Below are positions 36,338 to 44,272 of a stretch of 64,000 nucleotides of DNA, piece after piece. Source of the stretch: a virus; IMG/VR virus record IMGVR_UViG_3300032236_002285, positions 1-64,000 of that record; one strand, given 5' to 3'. The notes below the pieces were generated by a model. The model ran no database searches. It was not told where the DNA came from and was given only the letters and a program-made list of their open reading frames with translations. The position numbers and the translations under genes are program-made. Position 1 is the stretch's first letter. Each line of letters opens with the position of its first letter.

Positions 36338-36366
36338 AAATCCCGTTAGAAATGACGGGATTTTTT
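36338..36366 (+). terminator. Hairpin terminator
   Basis: AAATCCCGT and ACGGGATTT stem with an 8-nt loop and TTTT, 17 nt after the stop at 36321. Confidence 0.82.
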
Positions 36367-36368
36367 AT

Positions 36369-36378
36369 TTAATATATA
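36369..36378 (+). promoter_or_regulatory. Late-promoter-like TTAATATATA
   Basis: Exact motif immediately after a terminator and only 4 nt before the ATG at 36383, an example of the close-spaced class. Confidence 0.5.
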
Positions 36379-36382
36379 CATT

Positions 36383-36664
36383 ATGGAAAAAATGAAAAAG
36401 GTTTGTAGCAACCCCTGGTGTAAAGCACATTTCTATTACACAGAAGATGATATGGTGGAAGTTAAAAACGACCATAGAATATCTAAGATAGATAATGTTT
36501 TGAGGGAAGTTCAAAAAATTGCACCAAGTGAGTGTCCAAAGTGTAGAAGCTTTGCTACTGAACTAAGTGGTGGTGTTGAATGGAAAGATAAAGAATATGA
36601 GGGTCCAAGATTTGATGGTACTCCACATGAATTTAGATATAAAGTAACAAATTATAAATTATAA
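36383..36664 (+). CDS. Small zinc-ribbon protein
   Basis: A 93-residue protein with CSNPWC (residues 8-13) and CPKC (about 51-54), a four-cysteine zinc site. The end of the coding sequence overlaps the start of the next gene by 1 nt (TAATG), so the two are coupled. Small zinc-ribbon proteins often bind nucleic acid or RNA polymerase, but nothing here decides between these. Not recognised as a named family. Confidence 0.7.
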   Translation: MEKMKKVCSNPWCKAHFYYTEDDMVEVKNDHRISKIDNVLREVQKIAPSECPKCRSFATELSGGVEWKDKEYEGPRFDGTPHEFRYKVTNYKL

Positions 36665-37509
36665 TGAAATCACATTTTTTTGACTTAGATGTAATATTGA
36701 CTACTAATAGTTCTGTTTGGATTGTTGATAAAACAAAACCTAATATTCCTATTATGAAAATATCTGAATCAGATTTTAATTTGATTAAAAGAGGTATTTA
36801 TAAAAGCCAAGGAAACTCAATTAATTTTGGTGGTCATATTTACTGGATTCCAACAGAAATGTTTGAAACACTGAAGATAAAAGCAAAAAACTATAAAGCT
36901 GATATTTCAAATCTTGCTTTTTCTATGCAAGAATTCATGAATAAAGAATTAATAGAAAATTTAGAATATACTATTAATTTAGATAACATTTTACATTTAA
37001 AAAATACCAACGATGATATTTACGTTATTTGTTCTAGAAATAATAAAAGAAATTATGAGTTAATGATTTCTAAGATAGAAGATAAATTAAAAGAGAATGG
37101 ATTGGTTATAAAGAAGTTTTACTATATTTCTGAAACTTTTTATAATAGAAACTCTGACGATATATCACATAAAAAAGTAAGATTATTATTACAACATATT
37201 ATTGGTCTAAAAACAGATGGTGAAAAATTCACTGATGAGAAATTAGAACAATATGATGAGTTATTCTATTATGATGATGAAGATAGTGCTATAAAATTAG
37301 CAAAAGATTCTAACAAATTATTAACAGTTTTATTATCAAATACTGAATCAGATCTAAAAGACAATATTAAAGAAGAATTAAAATCTAAAGAACATACACT
37401 ATATGTTAATTATGCAACTGGTAATAAAGTAAATAGATTTATAATCACAAAAGTTGATATTCAATTTAGTAATTTAATAACTGTATTTGAAAGTTTTAAG
37501 TGGAGATAA
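36664..37509 (+). CDS. Hypothetical protein, possible HAD-like N-terminal motif
   Basis: A 281-residue soluble protein. The N-terminal FFDLDVILTTNSSVWIVDK has a DxD in a hydrophobic strand, loosely like HAD motif I, and later VICSRNNKRNY could be a motif II-like Ser. FYYDDEDSAIKLA could be the acidic motif IV. The pattern is suggestive of a HAD phosphatase but not convincing. Coupled to the upstream zinc-ribbon gene; converges with the gene ending at 37510 with no gap and no hairpin. Confidence 0.55.
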   Translation: MKSHFFDLDVILTTNSSVWIVDKTKPNIPIMKISESDFNLIKRGIYKSQGNSINFGGHIYWIPTEMFETLKIKAKNYKADISNLAFSMQEFMNKELIENLEYTINLDNILHLKNTNDDIYVICSRNNKRNYELMISKIEDKLKENGLVIKKFYYISETFYNRNSDDISHKKVRLLLQHIIGLKTDGEKFTDEKLEQYDELFYYDDEDSAIKLAKDSNKLLTVLLSNTESDLKDNIKEELKSKEHTLYVNYATGNKVNRFIITKVDIQFSNLITVFESFKWR

Positions 37510-38145
37510 TTATTTATCCTTATCTTTATTTATCATAGCATTCTTAATCAAATCATTCAACTTTCTATTATCCATAATAGCACCTGATGCGTCTTCACTT
37601 GCTGCTTCTTCTGATGCTGCATTTTGAGCTTTAATAACATCTGGATTTTCAATTTCGTTAAGACCTAAGTCTTTTCTCAATCCTTTATAAAACTTTTCAA
37701 GTTCGGTTCTTTGTGTAGATGAGAATTTAGAATTTTCTCTAATTTGACCAATTGTTTGATTGACAACCTCGTGCATTCTAGCAGAGTTATCACCATTATC
37801 AACTTGTCTTAATTGTGATAAGAAGTTCTTTCTTGTCATTTTTTGTAAGAAGATAGTCTCAGCATATACTTTAGCATCTTCTTTCATTTTATTTCTAATA
37901 TAAGGGTGTTCTTTTAATTGAGGTACATCACTTAAATATAAATCAATAAGTGATTCTAATACGTCCATAGACTGTTGTGTTGCAACTGTCATATCTGAGT
38001 CGTAATCATATATTTCTATCTCACCTAAATCTGGTAAATCTTCAGGTCTGGCAAGGTGTTTACTAATATCAAATTCACCACTCTCTGATTGGATTTCATC
38101 GAATTCGTCTTTGATTCTATTTCTTTCATTCTCTGTTTTTGACAT
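37510..38145 (-). CDS. Hypothetical helical protein beside large terminase, candidate small terminase subunit
   Basis: A 211-residue acidic helical protein from the ATG at 38145 (MSKTENERN), chosen because it lies 20 nt after an exact TTAATATATA. The longer reading would overlap the divergent terminase gene. No DNA-binding motif is obvious. Size and position next to the large terminase fit a small terminase subunit (T4 gp16, 164 residues), but it is on the opposite strand, which is unusual. The C-terminus is Ala/Glu/Asp-rich. Confidence 0.5.
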   Translation of the reverse strand: MSKTENERNRIKDEFDEIQSESGEFDISKHLARPEDLPDLGEIEIYDYDSDMTVATQQSMDVLESLIDLYLSDVPQLKEHPYIRNKMKEDAKVYAETIFLQKMTRKNFLSQLRQVDNGDNSARMHEVVNQTIGQIRENSKFSSTQRTELEKFYKGLRKDLGLNEIENPDVIKAQNAASEEAASEDASGAIMDNRKLNDLIKNAMINKDKDK

Positions 38146-38165
38146 AAGAAGGCGGTTTTTTACAA

Positions 38166-38175
38166 TATATATTAA
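38166..38175 (-). promoter_or_regulatory. Late-promoter-like TTAATATATA (minus strand)
   Basis: Exact motif on the minus strand, 20 nt before the start at 38145. It lies in the short divergent gap before the terminase gene. Confidence 0.58.
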
Positions 38176-38195
38176 AAAATATCTTTTCCTAAAAT

Positions 38196-40340
38196 ATGGC
38201 GTTTGCTCCACAACAAGAAAGACAAATGGTTTTCACAACCAAATTGGTAGATGATGCTACAGATAAGATTAATGACGGTGTTGTTGTTAAGAGATATCAA
38301 AATCCTTGGTTAAAGTCTGAAGTAGGACTTAGAAGAGCCGGTGTTACATTTAAAATGACCGCTGATGAACAATCAGAATATGTTAGGTGTGCTTTAGATG
38401 TTCATTACTTTACTGAAAAGTATTGTAAGGTTAAAACCGAAGATGGTTCTATTAATAATATAAAACTAAGAGATTATCAAGAAGAGATATTAGATAACTT
38501 TGTAAACAACAGATTTAATATTTTAATGGCATCTCGTCAGGTTGGTAAAACAATCTCATCATCTATTTTCATGTTGCATACAATTTTATTTAATAATGAT
38601 AAAAATATAATGATTGTAGCCAACAAAGGTGATACAGCAGTAGAGATTGTTGATAAGATTAAATCAATTTATTCATTATTACCTTTCTTCTTAAAACCAG
38701 GTATTAAAACTTGGAATCAAAAGTCATTAACATTTGAAAATGGTTGTAGAATTAAAACATCTGCTAGAACAAAGACTCCAGCCATCGGTTTTACCATTGA
38801 CGTACTTTATTTAGATGAGTTTGCTCATATTCCTTCAAATATTATTGAGCCTTATTATACCGCGGCTTTTCCAACTGTATCAGCCGTTCAGAATTCAAAA
38901 ATTATTATTACATCTACTCCAAATGGTATGAATTTATTTCATAGATTATTGATAGATGCGGAAAGACCTGAGGGTGATCCTTTAAAAAATAACTATAAAC
39001 CAATGAGGGTTTATTGGTATCAAGTACCTGGTCGTTTCGTTACTTATATAAGGTTAAATGCTCATAAATTGTATGAACATGGTGTCACTAAAGAAGACAT
39101 TTTTAATACTGTTAGTGATGCTTGGTCTTCTGTTACTAAGGTTGAGATGAAGTTTATCACAGATACAATGAAAGATGTCATTTATGTTTATAATAATGAT
39201 AAGTGTACTGATGAAGATGTTAGAAAAATGACATTTATTGATAGTAAAGGACACGAGGTTCCTATTTTAGCAATATCAGAAATGACAACCTGGAAAGAAG
39301 AAGCCATTAAGGACATTGGTGGTGAAGATGCGTTTAACCAAGAATATGGTTTAAGATTTATTAATGCTTCTAAGTCATTATTAAACGAAGCAATTATTGA
39401 TGAGTTATTAAGAAATAAAAAGCATTATGTTCATGAGCCTATAATGGAATTTGATAAAAGACTAAAATTTAGTTATGCCGATTTAAAATGGGTAGATGAT
39501 GATGAGGTTTTTATACCTATCATGAGAAAAGATTATAAATATGTAATATCGGTCGATATATCAGAAGGACTTGGTCAGGATTACTCTATTATAAATATAT
39601 TTAAGATATCTGAAAAACCAAGAGATTTAATAGAAATTCAAAAACCATCTTATAAGTCAATAGTTGATTTCTTTAGGTTAGAACAGATTGGTATTTATAG
39701 AAATAATTACATATCTGTCAAGCAGTTGGCTGAGTTACTTTATATGATAGTATTTGAATATTTAAACCCGGATAACTGTAAGGTGGTTGTTGAGTTAAAT
39801 AATTATGGCAACACTTTATTTGCTGAATTGCCACATGTATTTGATGGTAATAATAATTATGGTTCTTCGGTATTTGTTAGATATAAACACAGAGCAGACG
39901 CTACTGAAGAAAAGGTCGGATTAAAAGTGGGTGAGAATAAAAATCTTATGGTTAAAGATTATCAAGATTTGATGCAAAGTAAGGGTTTTGTTATTACCAA
40001 TGAAGAAAACATAAGAGAGATTACAACATTTGTTAAACACACTACATCAGCAGGTAATACTAGATATGCCGCTGACGTTGGACATGATGATACCGTAATG
40101 ACAATTGTCAATGCTACCACTGTGTTTGGTAGACATGACTTTAGTGAGATGATTGAAGAGTGGTCAAGTAAGTTTGTTGATAAGGAGTTTATGAGTTATG
40201 TTCAAGAAACATTAAAAAATATGGACTATGTAGAAGGTTTAGACTATGGTCAAGTCTTAAAAATAAGAAAACAGCAAATGAATCGATTTAAGGCTAATAA
40301 TAATGGATTTGGTACGGGTACTAATTGGTTTGGTAAATAA
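38196..40340 (+). CDS. 17: Terminase large subunit (T4 gp17-like)
   Basis: A 714-residue DNA-packaging motor. The ATPase has Walker A SRQVGKT (residues 113-119), Walker B LYLDEFAH (204-211) and the coupling motif TSTPNG (about 239-244). The RNase H-type nuclease starts with VDISEGLGQDYSII (catalytic Asp about 453) and has further acids near VVELNNYG and DVGHDD. It is longer than T4 gp17 (610), with an extra stretch at about residues 285-365. It cuts concatemeric DNA and drives it through the portal into the prohead. It ends at a terminator shared with the ClpS gene. Confidence 0.95.
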   Translation: MAFAPQQERQMVFTTKLVDDATDKINDGVVVKRYQNPWLKSEVGLRRAGVTFKMTADEQSEYVRCALDVHYFTEKYCKVKTEDGSINNIKLRDYQEEILDNFVNNRFNILMASRQVGKTISSSIFMLHTILFNNDKNIMIVANKGDTAVEIVDKIKSIYSLLPFFLKPGIKTWNQKSLTFENGCRIKTSARTKTPAIGFTIDVLYLDEFAHIPSNIIEPYYTAAFPTVSAVQNSKIIITSTPNGMNLFHRLLIDAERPEGDPLKNNYKPMRVYWYQVPGRFVTYIRLNAHKLYEHGVTKEDIFNTVSDAWSSVTKVEMKFITDTMKDVIYVYNNDKCTDEDVRKMTFIDSKGHEVPILAISEMTTWKEEAIKDIGGEDAFNQEYGLRFINASKSLLNEAIIDELLRNKKHYVHEPIMEFDKRLKFSYADLKWVDDDEVFIPIMRKDYKYVISVDISEGLGQDYSIINIFKISEKPRDLIEIQKPSYKSIVDFFRLEQIGIYRNNYISVKQLAELLYMIVFEYLNPDNCKVVVELNNYGNTLFAELPHVFDGNNNYGSSVFVRYKHRADATEEKVGLKVGENKNLMVKDYQDLMQSKGFVITNEENIREITTFVKHTTSAGNTRYAADVGHDDTVMTIVNATTVFGRHDFSEMIEEWSSKFVDKEFMSYVQETLKNMDYVEGLDYGQVLKIRKQQMNRFKANNNGFGTGTNWFGK

Positions 40341-40369
40341 AAAAAAGACACATTTCTGTGTCTTTTTTA
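40341..40369. terminator. Bidirectional hairpin terminator
   Basis: AAAAAAGACACA and TGTGTCTTTTTT stem of 12 bp with a 4-nt loop between the terminase stop and the ClpS stop. Confidence 0.87.
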
Positions 40370-40654
40370 TTAATTATTTGCTTCCATTGTCGCACTTAGT
40401 CCAGCACTTCTTAGTTTATCCTTCATTGTTGAGATTGTTTCTATATCACCATATTTAACATCACAAAATCCGTTATAGTGAACTATGTGAGCACACTGAG
40501 TTGCTTGCTCTTGCTCGTGTTTACAAACTTTCATTAAACAAGTGATAACCCAATCAAACGTATTGTGATCATCATTGTGAAGTATTAACTTATAAGGTTT
40601 TGATAAAATCTCATCTACCTTTGATTCAGTTTTCTTTTTGGTAATTGTCGCCAT
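40370..40654 (-). CDS. clpS: ClpS-like adaptor of the Clp protease
   Basis: A 94-residue protein of full ClpS length. PYKLILHNDDHNTFDWVI (residues about 20-37) is the ClpS core, with the NDD-x-NT residues that hold N-terminal amino groups of substrates, followed by CKHEQEQATQCAHIVHYNG, typical of Bacteroidota ClpS. Cellular ClpS delivers N-degron substrates to ClpA/ClpC with ClpP. A phage copy could redirect host proteolysis. The short helical N-terminal extension needed for delivery is present (ITKKKTESKVDEIL). It starts 6 nt after the HAD phosphatase gene stop, so both are co-transcribed. Identity is secure; purpose is inferred. Confidence 0.88.
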   Translation of the reverse strand: MATITKKKTESKVDEILSKPYKLILHNDDHNTFDWVITCLMKVCKHEQEQATQCAHIVHYNGFCDVKYGDIETISTMKDKLRSAGLSATMEANN

Positions 40655-40660
40655 AATTTA

Positions 40661-41191
40661 TTATATATTATTTGAGAAAATAGTTTCTTTTTTGTTAACA
40701 ACATCAACTACTGTAACTTTCACATGATGTTCTTCAGCCCATTCTTCAAACTTAATTAAATGTTCATGTCTATCGTCAAAAAGTATAAACTCATGGACTC
40801 CTAGTTCTTCAATCTTTTCTTCAAATAGTTTAGTTTTGAAGTTATATGTATCACCACCCCAGTTTAAATGTACTTCATCAAATGATAGATTATGTTGGTT
40901 TAGAATACTCATAACATTTTCAAGCATTCCTGTTTTTTTTCTAAGACGACCTGTTGCCAAAATAACATAGTTATCTGGATCTGATACGGCTTCTAAGTAT
41001 TTTTTATAAACCCATTGATTTAATGGTACATAAAATATTTCAGGGTCTATACTTTCTGGTCTACCCCACCAACCACCAAACGGCCAATCAGTTCCAGTTT
41101 TTTCTTTCCAAATTTTTTGACCTTCTTCAGGCTTTGGGGTGTGACAAATTGTATCGTCAAAGTCAAATGATATCAGCCTTTTATAACTCAT
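40661..41191 (-). CDS. HAD phosphatase-like protein (Swiss-army-knife RNA-repair type)
   Basis: A 176-residue HAD-superfamily protein. ISFDFDDTICHTP (residues 7-19) is HAD motif I with DxDxT, VILATGR (about 75-81) is motif II, a Lys follows in NFKTKLFEE, and FILFDDRHEH (about 134-143) is motif IV. The overall layout matches the HAD domain of Swiss-army-knife RNA-repair proteins and small phage HAD phosphatases. It is the first gene of a unit with clpS. It may act on nucleotide or RNA ends; no substrate can be read. Confidence 0.78.
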   Translation of the reverse strand: MSYKRLISFDFDDTICHTPKPEEGQKIWKEKTGTDWPFGGWWGRPESIDPEIFYVPLNQWVYKKYLEAVSDPDNYVILATGRLRKKTGMLENVMSILNQHNLSFDEVHLNWGGDTYNFKTKLFEEKIEELGVHEFILFDDRHEHLIKFEEWAEEHHVKVTVVDVVNKKETIFSNNI

Positions 41192-41292
41192 TATTGTAGT
41201 TTATTTTTAAATATTTACAAATATATATAAAATTTTTGAAAATTAAAAGGGTAAATTGAAAAATAATATATATTGCAAAAATAATAAGTTTT

Positions 41293-41709
41293 ATGAAATT
41301 AGACATTAAGTCAATTTTGATACTTGTTTTACTTGGACTAACAATTTTATTTGGTTTCAAATGGTTTTTATCTGGTGATTCAGCATCAAAAGAAAGAGTT
41401 AAACAATTAGAGTTACAATTCGACTCATTACAAAAACAAAAAGCAGCGGTTGATATTGAAATAAACTCCTGGAAAGCAAAATCTGATAGTCTTAAACAAT
41501 TGGATATTAAATTACAATCAGAATTAGTTAAGCAAGAGGCTCAAACAAAAAAAGCAGAAATTGAAGCTAATAAATCTAAAGCTAATTTAGATAAGTTAAG
41601 ACATGATATGGCTGAAACTAAAAGTAAAATAAATGATTTTAAGAACCATCCACCTAATAGAACAGGAGATTCACTCTTGCAGTCACTAAAAAATAAACTA
41701 TCACACTAA
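41293..41709 (+). CDS. Membrane-anchored coiled-coil protein, spanin-like (inner component)
   Basis: A 138-residue protein with one N-terminal membrane segment (residues 7-28, SILILVLLGLTILFGFKWFL) and then a long, charged coiled coil (about 33-120). This is the shape of an i-spanin (Rz-type) which links the inner membrane to an outer-membrane partner for lysis. Its stop overlaps the start of the next exported coiled-coil gene (TAATG). The pair organisation supports, but does not prove, a spanin role. Confidence 0.55.
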   Translation: MKLDIKSILILVLLGLTILFGFKWFLSGDSASKERVKQLELQFDSLQKQKAAVDIEINSWKAKSDSLKQLDIKLQSELVKQEAQTKKAEIEANKSKANLDKLRHDMAETKSKINDFKNHPPNRTGDSLLQSLKNKLSH

Positions 41710-42221
41710 TGAAAAAACTTTTATCAATAATTATAGGAATGACTTTAAGTTTAACAGCTTTTTGTCAATATTCAAATCCTATAGAATACCCAAGATATGA
41801 AAAGGATTCAAATGGTCAAGATGTTGTTGTTATAACTATACAACAAGCTCAAACTCTTGATAATAATATGGAGCTATTAGGACTTTTAGAACAACTTAAT
41901 TCTCAATTGCAAAATTCAGATTCAGTTTGTATTAAAGTTATTAACGATAAAGACCAGGTAATTTCTTCACAAAAAATGGAAATTCAAAAATTAAAAGAGT
42001 CTTTAGATAATAAAGATCAACAAATTTCAGCATTACAAGGTGAGATTGCTGGTTATCTTAAAAAGATTATGGTTTTAGAGGACCAAGTAGAAAATAGACA
42101 AAATGTTATAGATGAGAAGAATTTACAATTAAGAAAAGCAAAGACTAAAATGGTCATAGGTGGTATAGGCGGTACTGCCATTATTATTGGCTTAATAGTA
42201 AGTATTATAACACATCATTAA
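41709..42221 (+). CDS. Exported coiled-coil protein with C-terminal membrane segment
   Basis: A 170-residue protein. Residues 1-20 are a signal peptide ending SLTAFCQ, a form common in Bacteroidota proteins; the Cys could be a lipobox, though Phe precedes it. A Gln/Lys/Asp-rich coiled coil spans about 45-140, and the C-terminus has a hydrophobic segment (about 148-166, VIGGIGGTAIIIGLIVSII). It is coupled to the previous membrane coiled-coil gene. Together they may form an envelope-spanning lysis complex or a tether. Function is inferred from architecture only. Confidence 0.55.
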   Translation: MKKLLSIIIGMTLSLTAFCQYSNPIEYPRYEKDSNGQDVVVITIQQAQTLDNNMELLGLLEQLNSQLQNSDSVCIKVINDKDQVISSQKMEIQKLKESLDNKDQQISALQGEIAGYLKKIMVLEDQVENRQNVIDEKNLQLRKAKTKMVIGGIGGTAIIIGLIVSIITHH

Positions 42222-42245
42222 TGTGAAAAAAATGACTTTTTATAC

Positions 42246-42255
42246 TTAATATATA
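42246..42255 (+). promoter_or_regulatory. Late-promoter-like TTAATATATA
   Basis: Exact motif, 25 nt before the ATG at 42281 and after the coiled-coil pair. Confidence 0.6.
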
Positions 42256-42280
42256 ATCTATAAAAAATATTCAAATACAA

Positions 42281-42847
42281 ATGAAGCATATTAGAACATA
42301 TGAAAGTTATCGTGTTAAAAAGAATAGAGAAGAAATTATTAGAGAATCTGTTCTTCAAGTTAACGATATTTACAAAGTAAAGACAATGATTGATATTCCT
42401 CAATCTTTAATCAATGCTTATGTAAAAAAAGTAAAAGATACTACTGGTAAAAACTTACGCACGTTCTTTGGTGATGTTGATATTGCTGAAGAAATTGTAA
42501 AGTTTATTAATATGGATAACTTAGATGTTGATAAAATCCCTGGTGGTGCTTTAATGGGTGGTGGTCAATCACAAACTCAAACACAATCACAGGCTCAACC
42601 TCAAGTTCAAGTAGAAGCACAACCTCAAGCTCAAACTCAAGAAGCTCCTCAGGCACAAGCTCAACCAGCTCAAACTGAAGAAGCTCCTCAAGCTCAAGCA
42701 CCTGCACAAGGTGAATTTGAAGAACCTGCACAAGGACAAGCTCAAGCACCTGCACAAGGACAAGCTCAGGCTCCTGCTGAAGAGGAAGAAGCTCCAGCAC
42801 AAGGTGAAGAAGAAAAAGAAGAAGGTGAAGAAGAATTACCTCTTTAA
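42281..42847 (+). CDS. Packaged-type protein with Gln/Ala-rich and acidic C-terminal half
   Basis: A 188-residue protein beginning MKHIRTYESYRVKKNREEI, a good copy of the shared N-terminal peptide; a possible site is after IRE (residue 22). Residues about 25-85 look globular and about 88-160 are a Q/A/P repeat (QAQAPAQGQ, QAQTQEAPQA). The end is strongly acidic (EEEEAPAQGEEEKEEGEE). Acidic low-complexity tails occur in prohead core proteins such as T4 gp67/gp68, so a core or internal protein role is plausible. Single-gene unit with its own promoter motif and terminator. Confidence 0.75.
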   Translation: MKHIRTYESYRVKKNREEIIRESVLQVNDIYKVKTMIDIPQSLINAYVKKVKDTTGKNLRTFFGDVDIAEEIVKFINMDNLDVDKIPGGALMGGGQSQTQTQSQAQPQVQVEAQPQAQTQEAPQAQAQPAQTEEAPQAQAPAQGEFEEPAQGQAQAPAQGQAQAPAEEEEAPAQGEEEKEEGEEELPL

Positions 42848-42869
42848 TTAATAAAATATTAAAAGAATT

Positions 42870-42899
42870 AAAACCCATCAAATATTTGATGGGTTTTTT
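42870..42899 (+). terminator. Hairpin terminator
   Basis: AAACCCATCAAA and TTTGATGGGTTT stem of 12 bp with a 2-nt loop and T-run, 23 nt after the stop at 42847. Confidence 0.85.
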
Positions 42900-42935
42900 A
42901 TTTAATAAAATTACCATCAATGTGATTATCAATTT

Positions 42936-42945
42936 TTAATATATA
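42936..42945 (+). promoter_or_regulatory. Late-promoter-like TTAATATATA
   Basis: Exact motif, 19 nt before the ATG of the HNH gene at 42965. Confidence 0.5.
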
Positions 42946-42964
42946 TAATAAAAATAAGTTATTT

Positions 42965-43654
42965 ATGAAAGTTTGTTGTTCATGTAAACAGGTAAAAACA
43001 CTTGATTCATTTGGTAAATTAAAATCAAGTAAAGATGGCTATAGACATAATTGTAAAGATTGTAGAAAAATATACTCTATAGATAATAAAGATAAAATTA
43101 AAGAATATAGAAAAGGTTATTATTTATCAAATAAAGAAAAGTGTAATTATAAAAGTAAGCAGTGGTACATAGAAAATATAGAATTCAAAAAAGAATATGA
43201 CAAAGAATATGCTTTAGTAAATAAAGATAAAAGAAGTGAAACTTATAAGAAGTGGAGAAATGATAATATTGATAAAATAAGAGAATATAAAAAAAATTAT
43301 TATCATAATGTTACTACAAAAGATCCTGATAAACTAATTAAAGTTTCTGCTAGGTCTTTAGTTAAGAGATTTATGAAGGTTAAAAATCACAAAACAAATG
43401 AGATAATTGGGTGTTCTTATGAGTATCTAAGATTTTATTTAGAATCTAAATTTGAAAAATGGATGACTTGGGATAATTATGGTTTATATAATGGTGAATT
43501 AAATCATGGGTGGGATATTGATCACATAATACCACTATCGTCTGCTAAAACAGACGAAGAATTAATTAGATTAAATCACTATACTAACTTACAACCTCTT
43601 TGTAGTAAAGTGAATAGAGATATTAAAAATGATAAAATTGATTTTTATATATAG
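42965..43654 (+). CDS. HNH homing endonuclease-like protein
   Basis: A 229-residue protein. The N-terminus has a zinc motif (CCSCKQ, then NCKDCRK), the middle is a very charged Lys/Tyr-rich helix, and the end has the HNH core WDIDHIIPLSS (about residues 182-192) followed by NHYTNLQPLCSKVNRDIK. This architecture is typical of free-standing phage HNH enzymes (NUMOD/Zn plus HNH). It stands between two cargo-type genes without splitting a gene. Its layout resembles that of the HNH gene at 59059, so they may be distant relatives. Confidence 0.85.
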   Translation: MKVCCSCKQVKTLDSFGKLKSSKDGYRHNCKDCRKIYSIDNKDKIKEYRKGYYLSNKEKCNYKSKQWYIENIEFKKEYDKEYALVNKDKRSETYKKWRNDNIDKIREYKKNYYHNVTTKDPDKLIKVSARSLVKRFMKVKNHKTNEIIGCSYEYLRFYLESKFEKWMTWDNYGLYNGELNHGWDIDHIIPLSSAKTDEELIRLNHYTNLQPLCSKVNRDIKNDKIDFYI

Positions 43655-43657
43655 TTA

Positions 43658-44272
43658 ATGGCTTATATTAAAAAATTTGAGAGTTTTCAAAGTCAATCTA
43701 TATTGGTTATAGTTGATGTTCAGAAAAGCTTTCGTAAGTTTTTTTCAGAAATGTATCTGAATGAATTAAAGAAGTATTGTAAACAATTTGATATTGTTTA
43801 TCAAATTTTTGATAATCACATAGATGGTAAGAATGTGGATAAAGATTATTTATATGATGATGAGCCGATTATTCCTATTCATAAAGATCTTTATCATTTC
43901 CCTAATCAAAAAGAACTTATTGAAAAAAGATACAATTATAAAGTAGATGCTGACTTTTATAAGAAAATTCTAGATAAAGAAGTATATAATGATATTTCTG
44001 ATAAAGAAGATAAGAAATTATTAAAGAAAGGTGATATATTTCCTACTAAAGAATATACATACATAGTTTATATTGGTAATAACCATCAGTGGTATCACTG
44101 CCCTAAGAAGTTATATGAGTTATTAACATCATTAAAAGATAAAGAAGTTACAATAGTTGGTGGTGCTGATGGTGAATGTCTTGAAGACATTGTAACCACC
44201 GCTGAAAGTTTAGGCGTTAAAATTAAAAGAAATTACAAGTATATCTATACTGCTAGTAGTTGTCCGATTTAA
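43658..44272 (+). CDS. Cysteine hydrolase (isochorismatase/nicotinamidase-like) with capsid-targeting-like N-terminus
   Basis: A 204-residue protein beginning MAYIKKFESFQSQS, a weaker copy of the shared peptide, directly followed by ILVIVDVQKSF, the DxQ of isochorismatase/nicotinamidase enzymes. A Lys may lie in the central part, and VTIVGGADGECLEDIVTTAES near the C-terminus carries the candidate nucleophilic Cys with a following helix, as in this fold. Catalytic Asp and Cys positions fit; the cis-peptide motif is weaker. It starts 3 nt after the HNH gene. The substrate is unknown. If active it could act on NAD-related or isochorismate-like amides. The packaging inference rests on the first 10-13 residues. 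Confidence 0.62.
   Translation: MAYIKKFESFQSQSILVIVDVQKSFRKFFSEMYLNELKKYCKQFDIVYQIFDNHIDGKNVDKDYLYDDEPIIPIHKDLYHFPNQKELIEKRYNYKVDADFYKKILDKEVYNDISDKEDKKLLKKGDIFPTKEYTYIVYIGNNHQWYHCPKKLYELLTSLKDKEVTIVGGADGECLEDIVTTAESLGVKIKRNYKYIYTASSCPI

Noticed and set aside
42507-42932. Antisense frames over the Gln/Ala-rich gene
   Set aside because: Low-complexity composition opens the opposite frames; the plus gene has the packaging peptide, a promoter motif and a terminator.
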